6,742 nt of DNA from Firmicutes bacterium ADurb.Bin467 (lineage in GTDB: Bacteria; Bacillota; Clostridia; Christensenellales; Aristaeellaceae). Each line of letters begins with the position of its first letter. Position 1 is the first letter of the stretch. Below are positions 1 through 5,284 of the stretch, piece by piece. Position numbers and translations under genes: made by a program. Under the pieces are notes generated by a model. It was not told the DNA's origin. It did not search any database and saw only the letters and a program-made list of their open reading frames with translations. The stretch lies in assembly GCA_002068815.1 (NCBI GenBank), contig MWAC01000053.1, positions 1 to 6,742 of the forward strand, in the 5' to 3' direction.

Positions 1-843
1 CACGTCGAACGCGATGACCTTCGCCTTCCCGAGCAGGTGCGCGTCCCCGAGCGCCTGAAAGCCGCCGCTGTACCCGCCCGCCGCGAAGAAGAACAGGTCG
101 ATGTCCGGGTGACGCGACACGAGGTTCGAGACGGCCTTGTAGGCGATCACGTCGTCGTCGGAGCTCTGCACCGGGTCGAGCAGCGAGTAGTCGCCGGAGG
201 AGAGCACCGCGTCGGAGAAGCCCGCGACGCGGCGGTTGAGGCCCGTCATGTTGCGCGAACCCGTCAGGATCGCGACCTTGCTGCGCGCGGGCACGATCAA
301 TTTCGCGAACCCGCCCGCGATGCGGCCGCTCAGGTAGTGGTTGCAGCCGACGTAGGAGAAGTAGTCGAACCCGTCGATCAATGCGCTCACGACGATGACC
401 GGTATGCCCTTCGCGGTGAACTCGCGGAGCTTCGAGGCAACGCGCGGGCTGTTCGCAGGTGTGATCGCGACGGCGTTCACGCCCTGCTGCATCAATTCGT
501 CGAGCAGTTTCAGCTGCTGATCGACGTCGAACCCGCCGGAGAGCTTGATGATCCCGGTGATGTTGTACGTCGAAAGCCCCTCGAGCGCCCGGATCATGCC
601 GGACATGATCTCGCTGAAATACTGGTGGCCGATCGCGTTGACCAGAACGCCGATCTTGAGCTGCTTGTGCTGCGCGGAGAGCGTGCGCGCGGCGATGTTC
701 GAGCGGTAGCCCATCGACTCCGCCGCCGCGCGTATGCGCTCCGCCGTTTCCGCCTTCACGCCGCCGCGGTCGTTGAGCACGCGGTCGACCGTGCCCCGGG
801 ACACGCCGCACAGGTAGGCGATCTCCTTCATCGTTATGGACAT
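1..843 (-). CDS. LacI-family transcriptional regulator (C-terminus cut by window edge)
   Basis: Reads from ATG at 843 leftwards; 281 codons are visible without a stop, against roughly 330-350 for the family, so the C-terminal part lies outside the window. Residues 5-24 form the LacI-type helix-turn-helix (MKEIAYLCGVSRGTVDRVLN), followed by the hinge region to about residue 60 (ETAERIRAAAESMGY, then ARTLSAQ). From about residue 62 a periplasmic-binding-protein-like sensor domain begins (KIGVLVNAIGHQYFSEIMSG, later YVGCNHYLSGRIAGG and a RRVAGF segment), of the simple-sugar/ribose-binding type. The start is fixed by GGAGG at 851-855 on the minus strand, 7 nt upstream; the next Met (residue 5) lies too far from it. 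Family knowledge: such proteins usually repress neighbouring sugar uptake and catabolism genes and are released or activated by a small ligand. Divergence from the transporter operon suggests that it controls that operon and itself. The ligand is not identifiable. Confidence 0.95.
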   Translation of the reverse strand, partial: MSITMKEIAYLCGVSRGTVDRVLNDRGGVKAETAERIRAAAESMGYRSNIAARTLSAQHKQLKIGVLVNAIGHQYFSEIMSGMIRALEGLSTYNITGIIKLSGGFDVDQQLKLLDELMQQGVNAVAITPANSPRVASKLREFTAKGIPVIVVSALIDGFDYFSYVGCNHYLSGRIAGGFAKLIVPARSKVAILTGSRNMTGLNRRVAGFSDAVLSSGDYSLLDPVQSSDDDVIAYKAVSNLVSRHPDIDLFFFAAGGYSGGFQALGDAHLLGKAKVIAFDV

Positions 844-865
844 GCAGGCACCTCCGTCTGCGTAC

Positions 866-894
866 ATGATATTGCAGACCGCACAGTTTGTCAA
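866..894 (-). promoter_or_regulatory. Promoter of the LacI-family regulator gene
   Basis: On the minus strand, TTGACA (889-894) is a perfect -35 box. It is separated by exactly 17 nt from TATCAT (866-871), a 5/6 match to the -10 consensus. Transcription would start near 859, leaving a leader of about 15 nt that carries the GGAGG ribosome binding site. Part of a 9-bp inverted repeat (TGCAGACCG, 873-881) sits in the spacer, a natural place for autoregulation. Promoter strength is inferred from the match to consensus. Confidence 0.8.
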
Positions 895-937
895 TACTCC
901 GTGCATTGTTATACGGGCACGCAACATTAAAAAGCGA

Positions 938-951
938 ATGTTTCAAAACAT
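938..951. repeat. 14-bp near-perfect palindrome, operator-like
   Basis: ATGTTTCAAAACAT has 6-bp self-complementary arms around a central CA. Its size and even symmetry resemble LacI-family operator half-site arrangements. It lies in an AT-richer stretch between the two divergent promoters, close to neither, and directly abuts the inverted repeat at 951-973. The protein that binds it, if any, is unknown. Confidence 0.35.
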
Positions 952-973
952 GGAAGAATCCGCCGTTCTTCCA
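951..973. repeat. Inverted repeat, 8-bp arms with 7-nt centre
   Basis: TGGAAGAA (951-958) and TTCTTCCA (966-973) are exact reverse complements around TCCGCCG. The site lies upstream of both divergent transcription starts, so it would not be transcribed from either predicted promoter. A DNA-level protein-binding site is therefore more likely than an RNA hairpin. It could serve the LacI-type regulator or another factor. Confidence 0.4.
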
Positions 974-1038
974 CGGTCTGCACAGAAATATAATAAAAAC
1001 TTCGTAAATACCGACGGTTGTTTTGCCCGCGTGCGTCG

Positions 1039-1068
1039 TTGACAGCGATTCGTGCCGTGTGCTATACT
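1039..1068 (+). promoter_or_regulatory. Promoter of the ABC transporter operon
   Basis: TTGACA (1039-1044) and TATACT (1063-1068) are separated by 18 nt: a perfect -35 and a 5/6 -10 box. Transcription should begin near 1075, giving a leader of about 35 nt before the first gene. That is too short for a TPP or other known large riboswitch. The -10 box lies inside a 21-bp inverted repeat (1057-1077), so control at initiation is likely. It is the only good promoter seen for the whole plus-strand operon. Confidence 0.85.
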
Positions 1069-1077
1069 TGAGCACAC
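1057..1077. promoter_or_regulatory. Candidate repressor operator over the -10 box
   Basis: Exact 7-bp arms GTGTGCT (1057-1063) and AGCACAC (1071-1077) flank a 7-nt centre. The repeat covers the -10 box and the predicted start site. Most of it would not be transcribed, so it cannot act as an RNA hairpin and is best read as a protein-binding site whose occupation would block RNA polymerase. The LacI-family protein encoded divergently is the obvious candidate; this assignment is inference. The 21-bp length resembles classical LacI-type operators. Confidence 0.55.
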
Positions 1078-1109
1078 CATAGTATTTTGTGGAAAGGTTG
1101 GTTGTTGCA

Positions 1110-2138
1110 ATGAAGAAGCTCCTCGTCCTGCTCCTGGCCCTTGTTCTCATCCTCTCCTCCTTCGCCCTCGCGGAGAAGGCGCCCATCGTGGTCAACATGG
1201 GGATTCTCGACGGCTGGACCGGCTTCCCGACGAAGTACATCGTCGACAACGGCATGGACCTCGAGGCGGGCATCGACATCGAGTACCTGGTGTTCTCCTC
1301 CGGCGCGCCCGCGAACGAGGCGATGATCGCCGGCGACATCGACTGCGCGATCATCGGCGGCGGAGCGAGCGTCCCGGCGCTTGCGAACCTGAACTCGAAG
1401 ATGATCATGGAAGTGAACAACGACACAATCGGCATGAGCCTGATCGCCCGCCCGGACCTCGCGTGCGCGTCCGTCTCCGGCGCGGTCCCGGCGCTTCCGG
1501 AGGTCAAGGGAGATGCCGAGAGCGTCCGCGGCACGACGATACTGACGACCGCCGGCACGCTCCAGTACTACTGCACGCTGAAATACCTCGAGGCGATCGG
1601 ACTTTCCGTCGATGACGTGAACCTCGTGTCGATGGACGCGAACCAGGCCTACCAGGCGTTCGCGCTCGGCGAGGGCGACATCCTGACCTGCTCGAACAGC
1701 TACTCGTTCGACCTCGTCAAGGAGGGCAACGTCGAGCTCGGATCGCTGACGTCCCTGAACTGCTCCGCGACCGCGCAGGTCGTCTGCAGCGAGAAGGCGT
1801 TCAACGACCCGGAGAAGTTTGAGGGCCTGACGATTCTCTGCCAGGTGCTCGCGAAGGTCAACGACATCATGAACGCCGACGCCGACTTAGCGACCGAGAA
1901 CTACGTCAACTGGGTCGCGCTGAACGGCGGCAAGCTGAAGGAATCGACCGCGCGCTCGATCATGGAGGCGAAGCCGTACTTCGGCGTGCAGGCCGCGAAG
2001 GAGCGCGAGCTCGGCGCGGACTTCCTGAACAACTTCGTCGAGTTCTACATTTTGACCGAGCAGATCGAGCCCGAGCAGCGCGAGGTCATCGAGGCGAACG
2101 TGCGCGACGACGTGCTCAAAGCGGCGGGGCTCAAGTAA
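1110..2138 (+). CDS. ABC transporter substrate-binding protein, NMT1/SsuA/TauA-like
   Basis: A 342-aa extracytoplasmic binding protein that should capture the transported solute and deliver it to the two permeases encoded just downstream. Residues 1-21 form a classical signal peptide: KK, a long Leu/Val core, then a signal peptidase I site after ALA at residue 21. There is no lipobox Cys. The mature part has the pattern of the NMT1/SsuA superfamily: an early beta strand and loop (VNMGILDGWTGFPTKY), then ANEAMIAGDIDCAIIGGGAS, then a second lobe starting near TTILTTAGTLQYY. Family members bind nitrate, sulfonates, taurine, pyrimidine precursors or other small anions and aromatics, so the ligand is open. 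Seven Cys in a predicted exported protein fit an anaerobe. ATG at 1110 is preferred because it starts exactly at the signal peptide, with GGAAAGG at 1091-1097; an in-frame GTG at 1089 would add seven residues. First gene of the operon, followed by a stem-loop. Confidence 0.9.
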   Translation: MKKLLVLLLALVLILSSFALAEKAPIVVNMGILDGWTGFPTKYIVDNGMDLEAGIDIEYLVFSSGAPANEAMIAGDIDCAIIGGGASVPALANLNSKMIMEVNNDTIGMSLIARPDLACASVSGAVPALPEVKGDAESVRGTTILTTAGTLQYYCTLKYLEAIGLSVDDVNLVSMDANQAYQAFALGEGDILTCSNSYSFDLVKEGNVELGSLTSLNCSATAQVVCSEKAFNDPEKFEGLTILCQVLAKVNDIMNADADLATENYVNWVALNGGKLKESTARSIMEAKPYFGVQAAKERELGADFLNNFVEFYILTEQIEPEQREVIEANVRDDVLKAAGLK

Positions 2139-2160
2139 CCGCGGCGGCGACGAAACGCTC

Positions 2161-2194
2161 GCATGCTCACTGGCTCCCGGGCCGGTGAGCATGC
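2161..2194 (+). promoter_or_regulatory. Intra-operon stem-loop between binding protein and permease genes
   Basis: GCATGCTCACTGGC (2161-2174) pairs with GCCGGTGAGCATGC (2181-2194) over 14 bp, with a single T-G wobble and a 6-nt loop TCCCGG. Only three T follow before AAGGAG, the ribosome binding site of permease 1 (2198-2203). It is therefore a poor intrinsic terminator on its own. Its place just after the binding protein gene fits the known pattern in ABC operons, where a hairpin stabilises the upstream message or causes partial termination so that binding protein is made in excess. Because it ends 3 nt before the ribosome binding site, it could also modulate translation of permease 1. Confidence 0.7.
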
Positions 2195-2212
2195 TTTAAG
2201 GAGACGGTTCGC

Positions 2213-2992
2213 ATGAAGAAACGGGCAAAGTACCTGCTGCTGTCGCTGTTCAGCCTAGGGCTGTTCATCTTCGCGTGGTATCTGGTGACGGACATCCTTC
2301 ATACCTTCCCCGCGCAGGCGCTCCCGAGCCCGACGAAGGTCGTCCTGACGCTCGTCAAGAAGTTCACGAAGAAGGCGCCCGACGGCGGCACGCTGTTTCA
2401 GCACATCTGGGCGAGCCTGAAGCTGGCGCTGTACGGCTTCTCGCTGGGCGCGGTCATCGGAATCCCGGTGGGCATTCTGATGGCGTGGTACCGCAAGGCC
2501 GACCTGCTCGTCACGCCGATCTTCCACTTCCTGCGGCCGATCCCGCCGATCGCGTGGATTCCCTTGATGCTGGTCTTCTTCGGCATCGGCCAGACCGCGA
2601 AGGCGGCGGTCATCTTCGTATCGACGGTGACGAACTGCATTTTGAACAGCTACATAGGCATCAAGCAGACAAAGGACGTGCATGTCTGGGTCGCGCGGAC
2701 GTTCGGCGCGAGCAACGGAAGGATTCTTTTCAAGGTCGCGATACCGTCCGCGCTGCCGATGGTGTTCGCGGGATTGAGCCTGTCGATGAACCTCGCGTGG
2801 ATGTCGCTCGTCGCGGCCGAGATGCTCGCGGCGGACAAGGGCCTCGGCTACATGATCCAGTACGCCCGGATGATGGCGCGCGTCGACCTCGTCATCGCCG
2901 GCATGGTCATGATCACGATCATCGGCGCGATCCTCAACAGAATTCTGAGCGCGGTCGAGCACGCGGTCGTCAAGGGGAGGCACATGCAGTGA
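2213..2992 (+). CDS. ABC transporter permease 1, NitT/TauT class (SsuC/TauC-like)
   Basis: A 259-aa inner-membrane permease of the binding-protein-dependent transport family. Hydrophobic segments lie at about residues 7-28, 68-90, 98-124, 128-148, 183-206 and 225-246. The cytoplasmic coupling (EAA-type) loop is at about 160-182, with the ARTFGAS motif and a following IPSALP, where an ATPase docks. The RPIPPIAWIPLMLVFFGIG stretch (108-126) is characteristic of the nitrate/sulfonate/taurine class. The start is ATG with AAGGAG 9 nt upstream. The gene's TGA stop overlaps the GTG start of permease 2, so the two are probably translationally coupled. Family members usually form homodimers; here a second, distinct permease follows at once, so a heterodimer is likely. 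Substrate unknown. Confidence 0.94.
   Translation: MKKRAKYLLLSLFSLGLFIFAWYLVTDILHTFPAQALPSPTKVVLTLVKKFTKKAPDGGTLFQHIWASLKLALYGFSLGAVIGIPVGILMAWYRKADLLVTPIFHFLRPIPPIAWIPLMLVFFGIGQTAKAAVIFVSTVTNCILNSYIGIKQTKDVHVWVARTFGASNGRILFKVAIPSALPMVFAGLSLSMNLAWMSLVAAEMLAADKGLGYMIQYARMMARVDLVIAGMVMITIIGAILNRILSAVEHAVVKGRHMQ
2976..2980 (+). promoter_or_regulatory. Ribosome binding site deciding the GTG start of permease 2
   Basis: GGAGG, part of AAGGGGAGG at 2972-2980, lies 8 nt before GTG at 2989. No in-frame ATG occurs nearby, and the encoded protein would lose its first membrane segment with any later start. Confidence 0.8.
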
Positions 2993-3789
2993 ACAGAAAG
3001 AAGAAGCGTTCGTTCGCAGGCTCGCGCACCGAGGCGCTCGTCTACGGCATTTTGTCGCTGGTCATCTTGCTCGCGGTGTGGCACCTCGTGTCGCTGGGCG
3101 GGCGCATCGGCAAGTTCTTCCCGAGCCCGTTCCTCGTCATCCGCGACTTCGCGAACGCGTTTGTGCACGCGATCGGCCGGAACACGATGCTCGAGCACAT
3201 CTTCTTCAGCCTCCGCCGCGTGCTGGTAGGCTTCGGGCTCGGCGTCGTCGTCGGCATACCGCTCGGGCTCGTCATGGCCTGCTCGAAGGCGGGCCGCGCG
3301 TTCTTCATGCCGCTGTTCAGCATCGTGCGCCCGATCCCGGGGCTCGCGTGGATACCGCTCGCGATCCTGTGGTTCGGGCTGGGCGAGCAGTCGAAGTACT
3401 TCCTGATCTGCATGACGGCGCTCGTCGGGATCACGATGCAGACGTTCTTCGGCGCGCTCTACGCCGATCCGGTGCTGATCGGCGCGGCGCGCATGCTCGG
3501 CGCCGGCAAGTTCCAACTCTTTGTGCACATCATACTGCCCTCCGCGATCCCGAACATCTTCGCGGGGCTGCAGGGGAGCTTCGCGGGCGCGTGGTGCGCG
3601 GTCATCGCGGCGGAGATGATCCGCTCGGACGAGGGCACCGGCTGGATCATCTTCAACGGCATGAACTACGCGAACACCGCGCAGGTCATCGTCGGCATGG
3701 TCGCGATCGGCCTCGTCGGGCTGATCGCCTCGACGCTGTTGAAGGCGCTGGAAAGGAGGCTGTGCGCGTGGAACATTCAGGGAAAGTAG
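2989..3789 (+). CDS. ABC transporter permease 2, NitT/TauT class (SsuC/TauC-like)
   Basis: A 266-aa second permease of the same family as permease 1, clearly related but divergent. A basic N-terminus (NRKKKRS) precedes membrane segments at about residues 16-36, 78-98, 104-129, 137-157, 190-208 and 229-250. The shared RPIPGLAWIPLAILWFGLG stretch (114-132) and the coupling loop ARMLGAG...ILPSAIP (about 167-188) are present. It starts at GTG in a GTGA overlap with permease 1 and ends 22 nt inside ATPase 1. Two unequal permeases beside two unequal ATPases suggest that each permease coupling loop docks a particular ATPase. This is an inference from gene content; a homodimer of each permease, giving two transporters, is the alternative. 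Confidence 0.94.
   Translation: MNRKKKRSFAGSRTEALVYGILSLVILLAVWHLVSLGGRIGKFFPSPFLVIRDFANAFVHAIGRNTMLEHIFFSLRRVLVGFGLGVVVGIPLGLVMACSKAGRAFFMPLFSIVRPIPGLAWIPLAILWFGLGEQSKYFLICMTALVGITMQTFFGALYADPVLIGAARMLGAGKFQLFVHIILPSAIPNIFAGLQGSFAGAWCAVIAAEMIRSDEGTGWIIFNGMNYANTAQVIVGMVAIGLVGLIASTLLKALERRLCAWNIQGK
3755..3759 (+). promoter_or_regulatory. Ribosome binding site deciding the GTG start of ATPase 1
   Basis: GGAGG within AAAGGAGG (3752-3759) is inside the 3' end of permease 2. Two in-frame GTG codons follow, at 3762 and 3768. The first is only 2 nt away, too close, and the second is 8 nt away, the normal distance, so 3768 is chosen. Confidence 0.75.
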
Positions 3790-4538
3790 CGCCGATCATC
3801 GAATGCAGAAACGTCTCGAAGACCTTCAAGAACAAGGGAAATTCGCTCGAGGTGCTTCAAAACCTGTCGCTCAGCGTCCGGGAGAACGAGTTCGTCGTGC
3901 TGCTCGGCCCGGGCCAGTGCGGAAAGACGACCCTGATGAACATCATCGCCGGGCTCGAGCCCGCGACCTCCGGAGAGGTGTTCTTTCAGGGCGAGCGCGT
4001 CGCAAAGCCGAACCCGAAGCTCGGCATGGTCTACCAGACGACGGCGCTGTTTCCGTGGCTCTCGGTCATGAAAAACGTCGACTTCGGCCCGCGCATGCGG
4101 CACATGCCCCGGAAGGAGCGCCGCGAGAAGGCGCAGCACTTCATCGACCTCGTGGGGCTGACCGGGTTTGAAAAGGCGTACCCGATCAAGCTGTCCGGCG
4201 GGATGCGCCAGCGGGTCGGCATCGCGCGCGCGTACTGCAACGATCCCGCGGTGCTGCTGATGGACGAGCCGTTCGGCCACCTCGACGCGCAGACGCGCTA
4301 CTCGATGCAGGACGCGATCGAGAGGATTTGGAGCCGGGAGAAGCGCACGGTCGTGTTCATCACGAACAACATCGAGGAGGCCATCTTTTTGGCCGACCGC
4401 ATCGTGCTGCTCACGAACTGCCCGACGAACGTCAAGAAGGAGATACTCGTAGACCTGCCGCGCCCGAGGGACTACGTGTCCCGGGGCTTCCTCAAAATCC
4501 GCGAGGACATCAGCAAGATCTTCGAGATCACGAAGTGA
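3768..4538 (+). CDS. ABC transporter ATPase 1, NitT/TauT class, with atypical Walker A and switch-His
   Basis: A 256-aa cytoplasmic nucleotide-binding subunit meant to power the permeases. Motifs in order: Walker A at residues 47-54 reads GPGQCGKT, where the class normally has GPSGCGKS/T, so Gln50 replaces a conserved Gly. Q-loop Gln90 is in MVYQ, followed by the LFPWLSV stretch typical of the class. The signature LSGGMRQR (142-149) is fully canonical. Walker B is LLMDEP with Asp166 and the catalytic Glu167 retained. The D-loop is HLD (171-173) instead of the usual ALD. The switch position reads FITNNIEEA, with Asn200 where His is expected. ATP binding through Lys53 is still plausible, but hydrolysis at this subunit's own site is probably weakened. 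GTG start, 22-nt overlap with permease 2; ATPase 2 follows after 9 nt. Likely forms a heterodimer with it. Confidence 0.93.
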   Translation: MEHSGKVAPIIECRNVSKTFKNKGNSLEVLQNLSLSVRENEFVVLLGPGQCGKTTLMNIIAGLEPATSGEVFFQGERVAKPNPKLGMVYQTTALFPWLSVMKNVDFGPRMRHMPRKERREKAQHFIDLVGLTGFEKAYPIKLSGGMRQRVGIARAYCNDPAVLLMDEPFGHLDAQTRYSMQDAIERIWSREKRTVVFITNNIEEAIFLADRIVLLTNCPTNVKKEILVDLPRPRDYVSRGFLKIREDISKIFEITK

Positions 4539-4547
4539 GGTGCGCGC

Positions 4548-5282
4548 ATGAACAAGGTGGAGGTCCGAAACCTCACGAAGAGCTTCGGCGATTTGCTGGT
4601 GCTCGACGATGTGTCGTTTGACGTGAAGGACGGCGAGTTCCTCGCGATCGTCGGCCCGACCGGCTGCGGCAAGACGACGTTTTTGAACAGCCTGACGCAG
4701 ATCTACGACATCGACAGCGGCTCGATACTGCTGAACGGCGAGCCGGTCAACCTGAAAAAGCACAGCCTCGCCTACATCATGCAGGAGTACTCGACGATGT
4801 CGTGGCTGAACGTGCGCCAGAACGTGCAGTTCGGGCTCGAGATCAAGGGGTTTTCGCGAAAGGAAGTCCGCGAGAAGGCAGAGCGCGCGCTCGAGCTCGT
4901 CGGGCTGACGCAATTCCGCGACTACTACCCGAACCAGCTCTCGGCGAGCATGCTGCAGCGCGTGGCGATCGCGCGCGCGTTCGCGGTGCAGCCGGATTTG
5001 CTGCTGATGGACGAGCCGTACGGTCAGCTCGACCTCGAGCTGCGCTTCAAGCTCGAGGACGAGCTGCTCAACCTCTGGCGCAAGCTCGGCACGACCGTCA
5101 TCTTCATCACGCACAACATCGAGGAGGCCGTCTACCTGAGCGAGCGGATACTGGTCCTCTCGAACAAGCCGACTGCGATCAAGGAGACGATCGAAAACCG
5201 CCTCCCCTACCCCCGCTCGGTCACTTCGGAGGCGTTCGTCGAGCTGCGCAACCGCGTCACCGCGCTGATCAAGTGGTGGTAG
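4548..5282 (+). CDS. ABC transporter ATPase 2, NitT/TauT class, with degenerate signature motif
   Basis: A 244-aa cytoplasmic ATPase, paralogous to ATPase 1. Walker A is canonical (GPTGCGKTT from residue 36, Lys42). Q-loop Gln79 lies in IMQEYSTMSWLNV, where the usual LLPW-like stretch is altered. The signature, normally LSGGMRQR, is LSASMLQR (131-138): both Gly are lost, and so is the Arg after Met. Walker B LLLMDEP keeps Asp155 and Glu156, the D-loop is QLD (160-162), and the switch His189 is present in FITHNIEEA. Its own Walker A/B/His half-site is thus intact, while the signature it would offer to a partner is not. This is the mirror image of ATPase 1. ATG start with GAGG 7 nt upstream. 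The next gene begins 2 nt after its stop. Confidence 0.93.
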   Translation: MNKVEVRNLTKSFGDLLVLDDVSFDVKDGEFLAIVGPTGCGKTTFLNSLTQIYDIDSGSILLNGEPVNLKKHSLAYIMQEYSTMSWLNVRQNVQFGLEIKGFSRKEVREKAERALELVGLTQFRDYYPNQLSASMLQRVAIARAFAVQPDLLLMDEPYGQLDLELRFKLEDELLNLWRKLGTTVIFITHNIEEAVYLSERILVLSNKPTAIKETIENRLPYPRSVTSEAFVELRNRVTALIKWW

Positions 5283-5284
5283 CG

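Larger units (their letters stand above)
873..982. repeat. Widely spaced 9-bp inverted repeat in the divergent intergenic region
   Basis: TGCAGACCG at 873-881 is repeated in exact reverse complement (CGGTCTGCA) at 974-982, with 92 bp between. The left copy is within the -35/-10 spacer of the regulator promoter. A shorter related pair, GTCTGC (856-861) and GCAGAC (874-879), straddles the regulator's -10 and start site. Copies about 101 bp apart centre to centre could be two sites for one protein, possibly with looping, but the arms are short and chance cannot be excluded. Confidence 0.4.

Noticed and set aside
37..930. Long plus-strand open frame of 297 codons
   Set aside because: It runs antisense to the clear LacI-family gene, shows no recognisable domain and has the Arg/Ala/Val/His-rich composition typical of the reverse frames of GC-rich genes.
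989..994. TATAAT, a perfect -10 box on the plus strand
   Set aside because: No acceptable -35 box occurs 16-18 nt upstream (TTCTTC or worse). The promoter at 1039-1068 is far better placed.
836..1042. Possible small plus-strand gene of 68 codons in the intergenic region
   Set aside because: It overlaps the regulator start and promoter, ends at the operon -35 box, and has no ribosome binding site and no recognisable sequence.
1075..1109. TPP riboswitch, which could be expected if the binding protein were a thiamine-precursor (THI5/NMT1) binder
   Set aside because: The leader from the predicted start site is only about 35 nt and shows no riboswitch-like structure. No thiamine gene is nearby.
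2161..2194. Full intrinsic terminator ending a one-gene transcript
   Set aside because: Only three T follow the stem, and the permease ribosome binding site comes immediately after. No separate promoter for the permeases was seen.
3903..3929. Frameshift or sequencing error behind the odd Walker A of ATPase 1
   Set aside because: The frame is continuous, with normal motifs on both sides. No single indel restores the consensus, and a second independent change (Asn200) matches the same functional pattern.
3777..5114. Minus-strand open frame of 445 codons
   Set aside because: It lies opposite both ATPase genes, whose motifs are unambiguous. Its composition is that of a GC-rich shadow frame and no domain is visible.
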